Assembly: GCF_026967575.1 (NCBI RefSeq)
Contig: NZ_CP114054.1
Span: forward strand, 1,426,001-1,490,000
From: Aurantiacibacter sp. MUD11
GTDB lineage: Bacteria > Pseudomonadota > Alphaproteobacteria > Sphingomonadales > Sphingomonadaceae
DNA length: 64,000 bases
Direction of reading: 5' to 3'
Part shown: in pieces, positions 7,060 through 15,382 of the stretch
Position numbering within the stretch: the first letter of the stretch is position 1
Layout of the letters: each line of letters begins with the position of its first letter
Made by a program: the position numbers and the translations under genes
The notes under the pieces: generated by a model
The model's input: the letters and a program-made list of their open reading frames with translations, nothing else
Databases searched by the model: none
Told to the model about the DNA's origin: nothing

Positions 7060-8109
7060 ATGAACCTCGAAAATTCCCAGAACTATTACGGCAAGGTGCT
7101 GGAAGGCTCCGCCGACCTGCGCACCGATGCCTGCTGCACCTTCGAAATGCCCAGCGCCAGCGTGCGCGAGGCGCTGCGCAACGTGCACGAGGAGGTCAAG
7201 GCCCGTTACTACGGCTGCGGCTTGGTCGTGCCGCAGGCGCTGGCAGGCTGCCGCGTGCTCGACCTGGGATCGGGCAGCGGACAGGATGCCTACCTGCTGG
7301 CGCAACTGGTGGGGCCTAAAGGCAGCGTCACCGGGGTCGATGCCACGCCCGAACAGCTGGCCGTGGCGAACGCCCACAAGGGCTGGCACGCCGACCGCTT
7401 CGGCTATGCCAATGTCGAATTCGTCGAAGGCGATATCGAGAAGCTGGACCAGCTGGGGCTGGAGCCGGAAAGCTTCGACATCATCGTCTCCAACTGCGTG
7501 ATCAACCTGGTCGCCGACAAGGAAGCCGTGTTCCGCGCCGCGCACAAGCTGCTGAAGCCGGGCGGGGAACTGTACTTCTCCGACGTCTATGCCGACCGCC
7601 GTGTGCCCGAACACCTGCTGCACGATCCCGTGCTGCACGGCGAGTGCCTGTCCGGCGCGCTCTACTGGGGCGATTTCGACCGTATCGCCAAGACCGCCGG
7701 CTTTGCCGATCCGCGCCTCGTCACCGACCGTCCGCTGGCAATCAACGATGCCGAGGCGGCGGAAAAGCTGGCGGGCATCAACTTCGTTTCCGCCACCTAT
7801 CGCCTGTTCAAGCTGGCGGGCCTCGAGCCGCAGTGCGAGGATTACGGCCAGGCGGTGATCTACAAGGGCACCGTGCCCGAGCACGAGAAGGTGTTCGAAC
7901 TCGACGCGCATCATGCCATCGAAGCCGGGCGCGTCTTCCCCGTCTGCGGCAACTCATGGCTGATGCTGGCGGAAACGCGGTTCGCTCCGCACTTCGAATT
8001 CATCGGCGATTTCAGCCGCCACTTCGGCGTCTTCCCCGGCTGCGGTACCGCCGTGCCGTTCGGCCAGTCGGACGCCAATCCCACGAAGAACGACGCCCCC
8101 TGTTGCTGA
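7060..8109 (+). CDS. arsM: ArsM-type As(III) S-adenosylmethionine methyltransferase
   Basis: Arsenite methyltransferase (349 aa). The product begins with the family's YYGKVLEGSADL signature. The SAM-binding motif is VLDLGSGSGQDAY. Cysteines at 25/26, 53, 146 (SNCVINL) and 196 (GECLSGAL) match the four As(III)-binding Cys of characterised ArsM (44, 72, 174, 224 in the Cyanidioschyzon enzyme): two spacings, 28 and 50, are identical. After about residue 265 there is a Cys-containing C-terminal region (PVCGNSW, FPGCGTA) ending in a Cys-Cys pair. The ATG at 7060 is preceded by AGGAAA. It should convert arsenite stepwise to methylated arsenicals, the first step of arsenosugar synthesis. Confidence 0.9.
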   Translation: MNLENSQNYYGKVLEGSADLRTDACCTFEMPSASVREALRNVHEEVKARYYGCGLVVPQALAGCRVLDLGSGSGQDAYLLAQLVGPKGSVTGVDATPEQLAVANAHKGWHADRFGYANVEFVEGDIEKLDQLGLEPESFDIIVSNCVINLVADKEAVFRAAHKLLKPGGELYFSDVYADRRVPEHLLHDPVLHGECLSGALYWGDFDRIAKTAGFADPRLVTDRPLAINDAEAAEKLAGINFVSATYRLFKLAGLEPQCEDYGQAVIYKGTVPEHEKVFELDAHHAIEAGRVFPVCGNSWLMLAETRFAPHFEFIGDFSRHFGVFPGCGTAVPFGQSDANPTKNDAPCC

Positions 8110-9161
8110 AGGTGCTCGTCACCGGAGCCGCCGGCCTGATCGGCGGCGAAGTCTGCGCGCGGCTGGCGGCGCGCGGCCATGCGGTGACGGCGCTGGTGCG
8201 CAAGACCCACGAGGTGCGCGGTAACGACGGCGCCCAGGTGGACGGGGTCACTATCGTTACCGGCGACGTCACGCAGCCGCTGATGGGGCTGGATCCGGAG
8301 CCGCACGATGTCGTCATCCACTGCGCCGCCAGCCTCGAATTCGACGCCCCGAAAGCGGTGCTGGCGGCAGTCAATGTCGACGGCACGCGCAACGCGCTGG
8401 CCTATGCCCGTGCGGCAGGCGCCGGTTTCCTGCACGTCAGCACCGCCTATGTCTGCGGCGAACGCGAAGGCGCGATTGCCGAAGGCCCGGTGCCCGCAGG
8501 CACGCGCTTCACCAACAACTACGAGGAAAGCAAGGCGCTGGCCGAAGCCGCGGTTACGGAAAGCGGCTTGCCCTTCGCCGTGGCGCGGCCCTCCATCGTC
8601 TTGGGCGACAGCGATACGGGCGCGATCCGCGACTTTCCCTCGCTGTGCAACGTCTTCCGCCTGATGGCGCGCGGCAAGGTTTCCACCTTCCCGGCACGGG
8701 CAGGCTCGACGCTCGACCTCGTGCCGATCGACCATGTAGCCGAGGGCCTGGTGCGGCTGGCCGAGCGGTTCGAAGCGGCGCAGGGCGGCTATTTCCACCT
8801 CGTCGGCCAGACACCCCTGCCCGCTGCCGAGCTGGCGCACGGCGTGACACGGGTGGCGCATTTCCCCGATGTGACGGTGCTGGAACCCGACGTCTTCGAC
8901 CCTGTCTCACTGCGTCCGGCGGAGGCGATGCTGCTGGGCCGGATGCTCGACACCTTCGGCGCCTACTTCACCCGCGCGCCGCGCTTCGACGATGCAAGGT
9001 TTCGCGCGGTGACGGGCCTCGCCTGCCCGCCGACCGACCGCGACTGGCTCGACCGGTTGATCGCCTATGGCGTGGCCGCCGGATACCTGCCTAGCGCACG
9101 TCCGGGTAATGCTTCTCCAGCCGCTCGCGCACCCCGAACGCCCATAGCATCCCGACCTTGA
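8103..9161 (+). CDS. NAD-dependent epimerase/SDR family protein
   Basis: Extended short-chain dehydrogenase/epimerase (about 352 aa). The NAD(P)-binding motif VTGAAGLIGGEVCARL is at the N-terminus. HCAASLEFD, STAYVCGE and the catalytic YxxxK as NYEESKALAE follow, as in male-sterility/thioester-reductase-like or sugar-epimerase members. The TTG at 8103 is taken as start, overlapping the arsM stop by 7 nt; a GTG at 8112 is the alternative. The 3' end runs 71 nt into the convergent transferase gene, and the last 20 or so residues look unlike a domain. It may act on the sugar or lipid part of the arsenical product (inference). Confidence 0.75.
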   Translation: MLKVLVTGAAGLIGGEVCARLAARGHAVTALVRKTHEVRGNDGAQVDGVTIVTGDVTQPLMGLDPEPHDVVIHCAASLEFDAPKAVLAAVNVDGTRNALAYARAAGAGFLHVSTAYVCGEREGAIAEGPVPAGTRFTNNYEESKALAEAAVTESGLPFAVARPSIVLGDSDTGAIRDFPSLCNVFRLMARGKVSTFPARAGSTLDLVPIDHVAEGLVRLAERFEAAQGGYFHLVGQTPLPAAELAHGVTRVAHFPDVTVLEPDVFDPVSLRPAEAMLLGRMLDTFGAYFTRAPRFDDARFRAVTGLACPPTDRDWLDRLIAYGVAAGYLPSARPGNASPAARAPRTPIASRP

Positions 9162-9816
9162 AGTAGATCCAGTTGGCCTTCAGCCCGCCCCATTCGGCAA
9201 TCCGCCGGTCGGAAGTCTCGATGGTGCGGCGGATCAGCTTCACCTTGCCGTAGCGGGCCAGCCGGACGCAGAGGTCCGCCTCCTCCATCACCTTGGCATC
9301 CTGCGTGCAGCCGCCACTCTCGAGGAACTGCGCACGGCGGAAGAACATCGCATGGTCGCCGAACAGCAGTCGCACGCCACGGAAGAACAGGTGCGGCCGG
9401 GCAATCAGCGGCGCGTACCAGGTCTTCGCCCAGTTGTGCGCGGTGGTGACCCAGCGGGTCTTTTCCGGGCCGCGAATGATCGGGGTGAAGCCGGCCAGCG
9501 CGATCTTCTCATCGGCCAGTGTGTCGGCGATCACCGCCACCATGTCGTGCGGCGGTACGGTGTCGGCATGCAGCACGACGACCTGCTCTCCCTTCGCCGC
9601 AGCCACCCCGGCGTTGACCTGGCTGCCCCGCCCACGCTCGGCGGAGATGACGCGCCAGCCGGCAACCTCGGCCAGCGCGACGGACTCGTCCTCGCTCCCG
9701 CCATCGACCACGACCACTTCCAGCGGCGCGGGATCGAGCTTGGCGACACGTTCGATGAGGCTTGGTAGCGCGGCGGCCTCGTTGAGCATCGGGATGACGA
9801 TGGAAAGCTGGCTCAC
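9091..9816 (-). CDS. TIGR04283-family glycosyltransferase (arsenosugar-associated)
   Basis: GT-A family 2 glycosyltransferase (241 aa). It begins SQLSIVIPMLNEAAALP, has VVVDGGSEDES and a DxD-like LHADTVPP, and ends in the GLKANWIYFKVGML segment common in this family. TIGR04283 ('transferase 2, rSAM/selenodomain-associated') is now labelled an arsenosugar biosynthesis glycosyltransferase. The start is GTG at 9816, sharing GTGA with the preceding stop, so translation is coupled to the TIGR04282 gene. The enzyme would be cytosolic; donor and acceptor are not established by the sequence. Confidence 0.85.
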   Translation of the reverse strand: MSQLSIVIPMLNEAAALPSLIERVAKLDPAPLEVVVVDGGSEDESVALAEVAGWRVISAERGRGSQVNAGVAAAKGEQVVVLHADTVPPHDMVAVIADTLADEKIALAGFTPIIRGPEKTRWVTTAHNWAKTWYAPLIARPHLFFRGVRLLFGDHAMFFRRAQFLESGGCTQDAKVMEEADLCVRLARYGKVKLIRRTIETSDRRIAEWGGLKANWIYFKVGMLWAFGVRERLEKHYPDVR

Positions 9817-10394
9817 GGCACCAGCTCGGGCCAGTTGGCGAGGTCTTCGGGCCTGTCGCAATCGTCGAGTTCGCTCAGCAACCGGTAAGGCACGCCCTGT
9901 TCCCCCAGGCGCCCCTCTGTCGCTTTCAGCACCCTTTCGGTGCCCCAAGGCATTTCACCCCAGAGGAACGAAATTTCTCTCGTAAAACCAATCAGGTAAT
10001 AACCACCGTCGCTTGCCGGTCCGATTACGACCGGCACCTCGCGCAGCGCCTCGGCCGCCGCCAGCAAGTGCTCCGCAGTCAGCCCCGGAACATCGGCGCC
10101 CAGCAGGATCGCCGGTGCCTCAACCCGCGCCAGCCGCGCGCCAAGATCGCCCTCGCCCTGCTCCACCAGCGGCACGTCCGCGCCCAGCCAGGCGGCGAAG
10201 TCCTCCGCCGCAGCACCGGTGAAATGCACCGCGAAGGGCAGCCCGCTTTCGCGCACCGTCGCCAGCGTGCGTTCGACCAGCCGCCGGTGCACTTCCGCCG
10301 CGCCGGCATCGCCCAGCGCCGGGGCGAGCCGGGTCTTGGCCTTCCCCGCATGGGGATACTTGGCGAACAGGGCGATGGTCGGCGGCAAGCTCAT
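9813..10394 (-). CDS. TIGR04282-family transferase (CofC-like, arsenosugar-associated)
   Basis: Small nucleotidyltransferase/glycosyltransferase-like protein (193 aa) of the TIGR04282/DUF2064 family. It opens with IALFAKYPHAGKAKTRLAP, has the substrate-site motif LLGADVPGL and the family signature GPASDGGYYLIGF. It pairs with the TIGR04283 gene downstream through a 4-nt overlap. This pair repeatedly accompanies ArsS/ArsM in other bacteria, which is why databases attach it to arsenosugar synthesis. It is divergent from the hydroxylase-like gene at 10448. Confidence 0.87.
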   Translation of the reverse strand: MSLPPTIALFAKYPHAGKAKTRLAPALGDAGAAEVHRRLVERTLATVRESGLPFAVHFTGAAAEDFAAWLGADVPLVEQGEGDLGARLARVEAPAILLGADVPGLTAEHLLAAAEALREVPVVIGPASDGGYYLIGFTREISFLWGEMPWGTERVLKATEGRLGEQGVPYRLLSELDDCDRPEDLANWPELVP

Positions 10395-10447
10395 GCCACC
10401 GCTGTAACCGCTGGACGGCGCTGTGGCGAACGGTCAGTGTGCCGTGC

Positions 10448-11257
10448 ATGGCTTCCCGACTCGCCAAGCTTGCCGGCCTCGCCGTCGCCGGGGCCGCCGT
10501 GGGCACGCTGCTCTATGCGGAGCGCGCGCGCCCGCTGCGCCAGCGCACGCGTGAGGAACTGCCGCGACTGGTGCGCAACGGGGTACTGGGGGCGACCTGC
10601 CAGGCGGTGATCATGGCGACCGAGGCGCCGATCACCGATGCCATCGCCCAGGAGAACAAGCGCAAGAAGCGCGGCCTGCAGCACTTGATCGGCGGATTTC
10701 CGGGCCGCGTCGCCGCTTTCCTGCTGATGGATTACACCTACTACCTGTGGCACGTCGCCACGCACAAGGTGCCCTTCCTCTGGCGTTTCCACCGGGTACA
10801 CCACCTCGATCCCGATCTCGATACCTCGACCGCGATCCGCTTCCACGCGCTCGACATGGCGATTTCCACGCCGATGCGGATGTTGCAGGTGCGCCTGTCG
10901 GGGGCGGATCCGGAAACGCACAATGCCTGGCGCGGCTTCTTCCTTGGTTCGGTGCTGTTCCACCATTCCAACCTGCGGCTACCCGATGGCATGGACGAGA
11001 AACTGAGCCACTTGGTCACCACGCCGAAGATGCATGGCATCCACCACAGCCAGCGGCTGGACGAGATGGACGCCAACTGGTCGAGCGGCATCAGCATCTG
11101 GGACCGGCTGCACGGCACCTTCCGCCTCGACGTACCGCAGGACAGCATCGAAATCGGCGTCGACGACCCAGCCGCCGAGCGCGACATCGCCCTGCTGCCT
11201 GCTCTCGAAGCGCCCTTCCGAACTGCCGGGAATCGCGAGGAAATCGGCGGGACCTGA
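10448..11257 (+). CDS. sterol desaturase/fatty acid hydroxylase superfamily membrane protein
   Basis: Integral-membrane di-iron oxygenase of about 269 aa. The histidine boxes are HVATH (HX3H), HRVHH (HX2HH), FHHSN and HGIHH, in the expected order, with hydrophobic stretches before the first box. Family members hydroxylate or desaturate lipids. ATG 10448 is preferred over GTG 10439; neither has a strong ribosome site. It sits divergently from the two arsenosugar-associated transferases, so it could modify a lipid carrier or an arsenolipid. It could equally be an unrelated lipid or carotenoid hydroxylase. Confidence 0.8.
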   Translation: MASRLAKLAGLAVAGAAVGTLLYAERARPLRQRTREELPRLVRNGVLGATCQAVIMATEAPITDAIAQENKRKKRGLQHLIGGFPGRVAAFLLMDYTYYLWHVATHKVPFLWRFHRVHHLDPDLDTSTAIRFHALDMAISTPMRMLQVRLSGADPETHNAWRGFFLGSVLFHHSNLRLPDGMDEKLSHLVTTPKMHGIHHSQRLDEMDANWSSGISIWDRLHGTFRLDVPQDSIEIGVDDPAAERDIALLPALEAPFRTAGNREEIGGT

Positions 11258-11359
11258 GCGCGCGCGCCGGGCGCGGCTTGTGCCAAATGCAACGTTGGTA
11301 TAGCCTGTAATCAGGTTTCCGTCCGACGCGGGCGGGTGAAAGATTATTGGAATACGAAA

Positions 11360-12541
11360 ATGGCGGATATCAATCCGCCGGACCGACGCGAAAAGGCCAG
11401 GAACAAGGCGCCCGAGGGGCAAGAGCGGCGCCGCAAGAACACCAGAGGCCACAACAGCAGATCCGGCGAGAAAAATGGGGGCAGGCCGCAGGAACCGCGG
11501 CAATGGCGGCGCCCTCCGCACAAATCCTACAGGCAGGCCTACGCAGCCATCGACCTCGGCACCAACAACTGCCGCTTGCTGATCGCGCGCCCTGCCGACG
11601 AGAACTTCGTGGTGATCGACGCCTTCAGTCGCGTGGTGCGGCTGGGTGAGGGTCTGGCCCAGACCGGCCGGCTGTCCGACGAGGCGATGGACCGCGCGCT
11701 GGGCGCGCTGAAGGTCTGTTCCGACAAGCTGCGCAAGCGCAACGTCCACCTCGCCCGGTCCGTGGCGACGGAGGCATGCCGCCGCGCCAGCAACGGCGAG
11801 GCCTTCATCGAGCGGGTACGCGAGGAAACCGGCATCGTGCTCGACATCATCAGCGCGCAGGAGGAAGCCCGCCTGGCCGTGCTGGGCTGCCACATCCTGC
11901 TGGAAGACGGCATCGGCCCGGCGATCATCTTCGATATCGGCGGCGGCTCCACCGAACTGGTGCTGATCGAACCGGGCGCACCCGTGCCGCGCATCCTCGA
12001 CTGGCAGAGCGTGCCGTGGGGCGTCGTCTCGCTGTCGGAAACCGTGGGCAAGGAACCCTCGGACAACCAGGGCCGTCTCGCGCGCTACGCCAAGATGAAG
12101 CAACTGGTGCTCGACAGCTTCGCCGAATTTGCCAAGCGCATCGACCAGCACAAGGCACCCGAACAACGCCTGCTGGGGACCAGCGGCACGGTGACCACGC
12201 TGGCCAGCGTGCACCTTGGCCTGCCGCAATACGATCGCAAGGCGGTGGACGGACTGATCGTGCCGTCCGCATCCATGCGCGAGATTTCGCAGCGCCTGTC
12301 CGGCATGTCGCCGGCCGAACGCAGCCAGCTCGATTGCATCGGCGCTGACCGGGCGGACCTGGTGGTAGCGGGCTGCGCCATCCTCGAGGCGATTCTCGAC
12401 ATCTGGCCGGCCGAGCGCCTGGGCGTGGCGGATCGCGGGATTCGCGAAGGTATCCTGCGCAGCCTGATGGCCGCCGACGCCGAAGGTGCGGAAGCGCAGG
12501 CCGCGCTGCGTCGCCTGAAGCAAGGCGGGGCAGTGAACTGA
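11360..12541 (+). CDS. ppx: exopolyphosphatase / ppGppase family (Ppx/GppA)
   Basis: Ppx/GppA phosphatase (393 aa) that hydrolyses polyphosphate and/or pppGpp. About 55 basic, low-complexity residues (many Arg, Lys, Asn, Gly) precede the ASKHA-type ATPase fold. That fold carries YAAIDLGTNNCRLL (phosphate 1), IFDIGGGSTELV (phosphate 2) and LGTSGTVTTLA. It is shorter than E. coli Ppx (about 510 aa) and lacks the C-terminal HD-like part, as is usual for alphaproteobacterial versions. The ATG at 11360 has GGAA upstream; a GTG at 11336 is the alternative. Its stop shares an A with the rlmE start. Confidence 0.9.
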   Translation: MADINPPDRREKARNKAPEGQERRRKNTRGHNSRSGEKNGGRPQEPRQWRRPPHKSYRQAYAAIDLGTNNCRLLIARPADENFVVIDAFSRVVRLGEGLAQTGRLSDEAMDRALGALKVCSDKLRKRNVHLARSVATEACRRASNGEAFIERVREETGIVLDIISAQEEARLAVLGCHILLEDGIGPAIIFDIGGGSTELVLIEPGAPVPRILDWQSVPWGVVSLSETVGKEPSDNQGRLARYAKMKQLVLDSFAEFAKRIDQHKAPEQRLLGTSGTVTTLASVHLGLPQYDRKAVDGLIVPSASMREISQRLSGMSPAERSQLDCIGADRADLVVAGCAILEAILDIWPAERLGVADRGIREGILRSLMAADAEGAEAQAALRRLKQGGAVN

Positions 12542-13209
12542 TGGCCCGCGCCGGACAGGATTCGCAACGGCGGCTGAAGACCGCGAAGAAGCGCAAGGCG
12601 AGCAGCCAGCGCTGGCTCGAACGCCAGCTCAACGACCCCTACGTGAAGCGCGCCAGGGACGAGAACTATCGCAGCCGCGCGGCCTTCAAACTGCTTGAAC
12701 TGGACGAGCGATTCGGCCTGCTGAAGGGTGTCGAGCGCGTGGTTGACCTGGGCATCGCGCCGGGCGGCTGGGCGCAGGTCGTCCGCCGCAAGGCGCCCAA
12801 GGCGGCCATCGTCGGCATCGACATTCTGGAGACCGAGCCGATCGAGGGCGTCGAGATCCTGCTGATGGATTTCATGGACGATGATGCCCCGGCCGCGCTG
12901 ACCGCCGCGCTCGATGGTCCGCCAGACCTCGTCATGTCGGACATGGCCGCCAATACCGTTGGCCACAAGCAGACCGACCACTTGCGCACCATGGCGCTGG
13001 TGGAAGCGGCGGCGTGGTTCGCGGTGGAAGTGCTGGCACCGGGTGGCGCCTTCGTGGCCAAGGGCTTTGCCGGGGGTACCGACAAGGAACTGCTCGACCT
13101 GCTGAAGAAGCACTTCAAGACGGTCAAGCACGCCAAGCCACCCGCCAGCCGCAAGGGCTCCAGCGAGTGGTACGTTGTCGCTCAGGGATTCAAGGGGCGC
13201 GAGGACTAG
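12541..13209 (+). CDS. rlmE: 23S rRNA (uridine-2'-O)-methyltransferase RlmE (FtsJ/RrmJ)
   Basis: RlmE methylates the 2'-O of U2552 in the A-loop of 23S rRNA (E. coli numbering). The 222-aa product has a basic N-terminus, then YRSRAAFKLLELDE with the first catalytic Lys, the SAM site VVDLGIAPGGWAQV, and the remaining FtsJ catalytic residues in DLVMSDMA and VAKGFAGG. The ending KPPASRKGSSEWYVVAQGFKG is typical. It overlaps ppx by one base, a pairing common in sphingomonads. Confidence 0.95.
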   Translation: MARAGQDSQRRLKTAKKRKASSQRWLERQLNDPYVKRARDENYRSRAAFKLLELDERFGLLKGVERVVDLGIAPGGWAQVVRRKAPKAAIVGIDILETEPIEGVEILLMDFMDDDAPAALTAALDGPPDLVMSDMAANTVGHKQTDHLRTMALVEAAAWFAVEVLAPGGAFVAKGFAGGTDKELLDLLKKHFKTVKHAKPPASRKGSSEWYVVAQGFKGRED

Positions 13210-13219
13210 CCTCGCGCTT
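13197..13219 (+). terminator. hairpin at the end of rlmE
   Basis: A perfect 8-bp stem GCGCGAGG/CCTCGCGC with loop ACTAG contains the rlmE stop codon and is followed only by TT. It lies between convergent rlmE and the cytochrome c gene and may end transcription from the plus strand. Confidence 0.4.
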
Positions 13220-13230
13220 CGGCGTGTCGC

Positions 13231-13866
13231 TTATTCCGGCGTCGACATTTCGGCGGTCGGGTTTTCCGAACCGTCGGTAGCCTCGGCAGCCATCGCCGCG
13301 GCATCTTCCGCGTCGACAGCTTCGCCTTCGGCTTCCGGTGCCGGCGGGGCGGGCAGGTCCGGACCGCCGCCGTAATCGCGCATGTAGAGAATCACGTTGG
13401 CACGTTCTTCAGCGCTGGACAGGCCGGCGAAGCTCATCTTCGTGCCATTGGCGAAAGCGCGCGGGCTGGACAGCCAGGCGTCCATGTTCTCGTAATCCCA
13501 GTTGCCGCCCTTGTCGGCCAGCGCGCTGGAATAGGCGAAGCCCGCGGCATGGCTGCCGATCGGGGTGCCGAGCACGCCGAACAGGTTGGGGCCGATACCG
13601 GTCGCGCCGCCCTGCTCGATGGTGTGGCAGGCGATGCACTTGGCGAACACCGCGGCGCCAGCTTCGGCAGACCCGGTGTTGAGCAACTCGGCCAGCGACG
13701 GGCCAGCGTCTGCCACGCCGCCTTCTTCGGCAGCTTCGATGATATAGCCGAACTCTTCGACTTCGGGGTTGTCCGCGTGGAAAACCTTGGAGGTGATCGA
13801 GGTGAGGCCCAGCCCCACGATGCCGCTGAAAAGGACCCAGCCGAAGATTGTGTTGGTGTTGCTCAT
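13231..13866 (-). CDS. membrane-anchored c-type cytochrome (CycM-like)
   Basis: Cytochrome c (211 aa). The uncleaved N-terminal anchor IFGWVLFSGIVGLGLTSI is followed by a linker and a class I cytochrome fold with haem motif CIACH (in AKCIACHTIEQGG). The axial Met is probably in GTKMSFAGL and helix 5 is NVILYMRDYG. An Ala/Glu/Pro-rich acidic tail of about 40 residues follows. It resembles CycM/cytochrome c552, which carries electrons between the bc1 complex and oxidases in the periplasm. The ATG at 13866 fits the membrane anchor; 35 upstream in-frame codons are not convincing. Confidence 0.88.
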   Translation of the reverse strand: MSNTNTIFGWVLFSGIVGLGLTSITSKVFHADNPEVEEFGYIIEAAEEGGVADAGPSLAELLNTGSAEAGAAVFAKCIACHTIEQGGATGIGPNLFGVLGTPIGSHAAGFAYSSALADKGGNWDYENMDAWLSSPRAFANGTKMSFAGLSSAEERANVILYMRDYGGGPDLPAPPAPEAEGEAVDAEDAAAMAAEATDGSENPTAEMSTPE

Positions 13867-14000
13867 GACCAGTGGTGTTCTGCTCGTGTGGAGGCCAAAG
13901 GAATGTGTATCGGGGGGCGCTCTAGTGTGCACGGGCCAGCTACGCAAGGGTGCATGCACGCTTGTCGGCACGCAATCGCCTCGCTACCGCCTTTCGCCCT

Positions 14001-14897
14001 ATGGATTCATACCCCGCTCCCGCTCTCGCGCTGGTCGAGAAGATGCATGCCGCCGCCGCGCAGGACCCGGCGCGCGCCATCGCTTTCCAGGGCGCTCCCG
14101 GCGCCAATTCGCACCGTGCGGTGAACGAGTGGGACCCGGCAGCGCTGCCGCTGCCCTGCTACAGCTTCATCGGCGCGATCGAGGCGGTGAAGGAAGGCCG
14201 CGCGGCCTGCGCGATGATTCCCATCGAGAATTCACAGGCGGGCCGGGTGGCTGACATCCACTTCCTGCTGCCCGAAAGCGGGCTGTTCATCGTCGGCGAA
14301 CACTTCCTGCCGATTCACCACGCACTGATGGCGCTGGACGAGGAAGGCCCCTTCGACGCGGCCTACAGCCACCCCCACGCGCTGAGCCAGAGCCGCCACT
14401 ACCTGCGCGACAAGGGCATCGTGCCGTTGAGCCATGCCGACACCGCCGGTGCCGCCGCGCATGTTGCCGAACTGGGCGATCCATCGATTGCCGCCATTGC
14501 CCCGGCGCTGGCGGCGGACCTCTACGGCCTCAAGATCGTGGAAGAGAACGTCGAGGACGCGGAAGACAACACCACCCGATTCGTGGTGCTGGCACGCGAG
14601 CCGCTCGATCCCGCATCGCTGAAGGGGCAGGAGGCGATGACCACCTTCGTCTTCGAGGTGAAGAACATCCCCGCCGCGCTGTACAAGGCGATGGGCGGAT
14701 TCGCCACCAACGGCGTCAACATGACCAAGCTGGAAAGCTACCAGAAGGGCGCCAGCTTCGCCGCCACCATGTTCTATGCCGATATCATCGGCGCGCCGGG
14801 CGATCCAGCAGTCGACCGCGCGCTGGAAGAACTGCGCTTCCACTGCAAGAGCGTGCAGATGTTCGGCAGCTACCCGTTGGCGCGCAAACGCGGATGA
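14001..14897 (+). CDS. pheA: prephenate dehydratase
   Basis: Monofunctional prephenate dehydratase (298 aa) making phenylpyruvate for phenylalanine. The catalytic domain (about 25-205) begins IAFQGAPGANSHRA, includes MIPIENSQAGRVAD and ends with the TRF motif in NTTRFVVLA. The C-terminal ACT domain (about 215-295) follows; its usual ESRP loop reads ESYQKG, as in many alphaproteobacterial enzymes. The ATG at 14001 leaves the expected short N-terminus. It overlaps the next gene by ATGA. Confidence 0.94.
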   Translation: MDSYPAPALALVEKMHAAAAQDPARAIAFQGAPGANSHRAVNEWDPAALPLPCYSFIGAIEAVKEGRAACAMIPIENSQAGRVADIHFLLPESGLFIVGEHFLPIHHALMALDEEGPFDAAYSHPHALSQSRHYLRDKGIVPLSHADTAGAAAHVAELGDPSIAAIAPALAADLYGLKIVEENVEDAEDNTTRFVVLAREPLDPASLKGQEAMTTFVFEVKNIPAALYKAMGGFATNGVNMTKLESYQKGASFAATMFYADIIGAPGDPAVDRALEELRFHCKSVQMFGSYPLARKRG

Positions 14898-15382
14898 GCG
14901 GGAAGCTGCCTCCCGCGGCCTTTTCCATCGCACCCGATCCGCTGACCGATCCCGCCGTCCTGTCACTGCTGGAGCGACACCTGGAAGAGATGCACCGCTG
15001 CTCGCCGGCCTGCAAAGTGCACGCGCTGGACGCGGAGCGGCTGCGCGAACCCAACGTCACCTTCTACGCCGCGCGTCGTGAGGGCGAACTCGCCGCCGTC
15101 GGCGCGCTCAAGCGGCTGGGCGGCGGCATGGGCGAGATCAAGTCGATGCGCGCCGCCGATGCCTGGCGTGGCACCGGCGCGGGCGAAGCGATCCTGCTGC
15201 ACCTGATCGCCACCGCGCGGGCCGAGGGGCTGCGTTGGCTCGGCCTCGAAACCGGGCGGCACGAGGTCTTCGAACCCGCGCAGCGACTCTACGCCAAGCA
15301 CGGCTTTGCTCCTTGCGAAGCCTATGCCGACTACGTGCTCGACGATTTCAGCATGTGCATGGGGATGGCGCTGGCCGACTAG
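14894..15382 (+). CDS. GNAT-family N-acetyltransferase
   Basis: GNAT acetyltransferase (162 aa). The acetyl-CoA binding region is RGTGAGEAILLHLIATARAEG (A motif Q/RxxGxG/A as RGTGAG). A B motif AQRLYAKHGFAPCEAYADY follows. Close homologues are putative acetyltransferases of unknown substrate. It is translationally coupled to pheA by the ATGA overlap, and its stop overlaps the convergent halogenase stop over a CTAG. Confidence 0.87.
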   Translation: MSGKLPPAAFSIAPDPLTDPAVLSLLERHLEEMHRCSPACKVHALDAERLREPNVTFYAARREGELAAVGALKRLGGGMGEIKSMRAADAWRGTGAGEAILLHLIATARAEGLRWLGLETGRHEVFEPAQRLYAKHGFAPCEAYADYVLDDFSMCMGMALAD

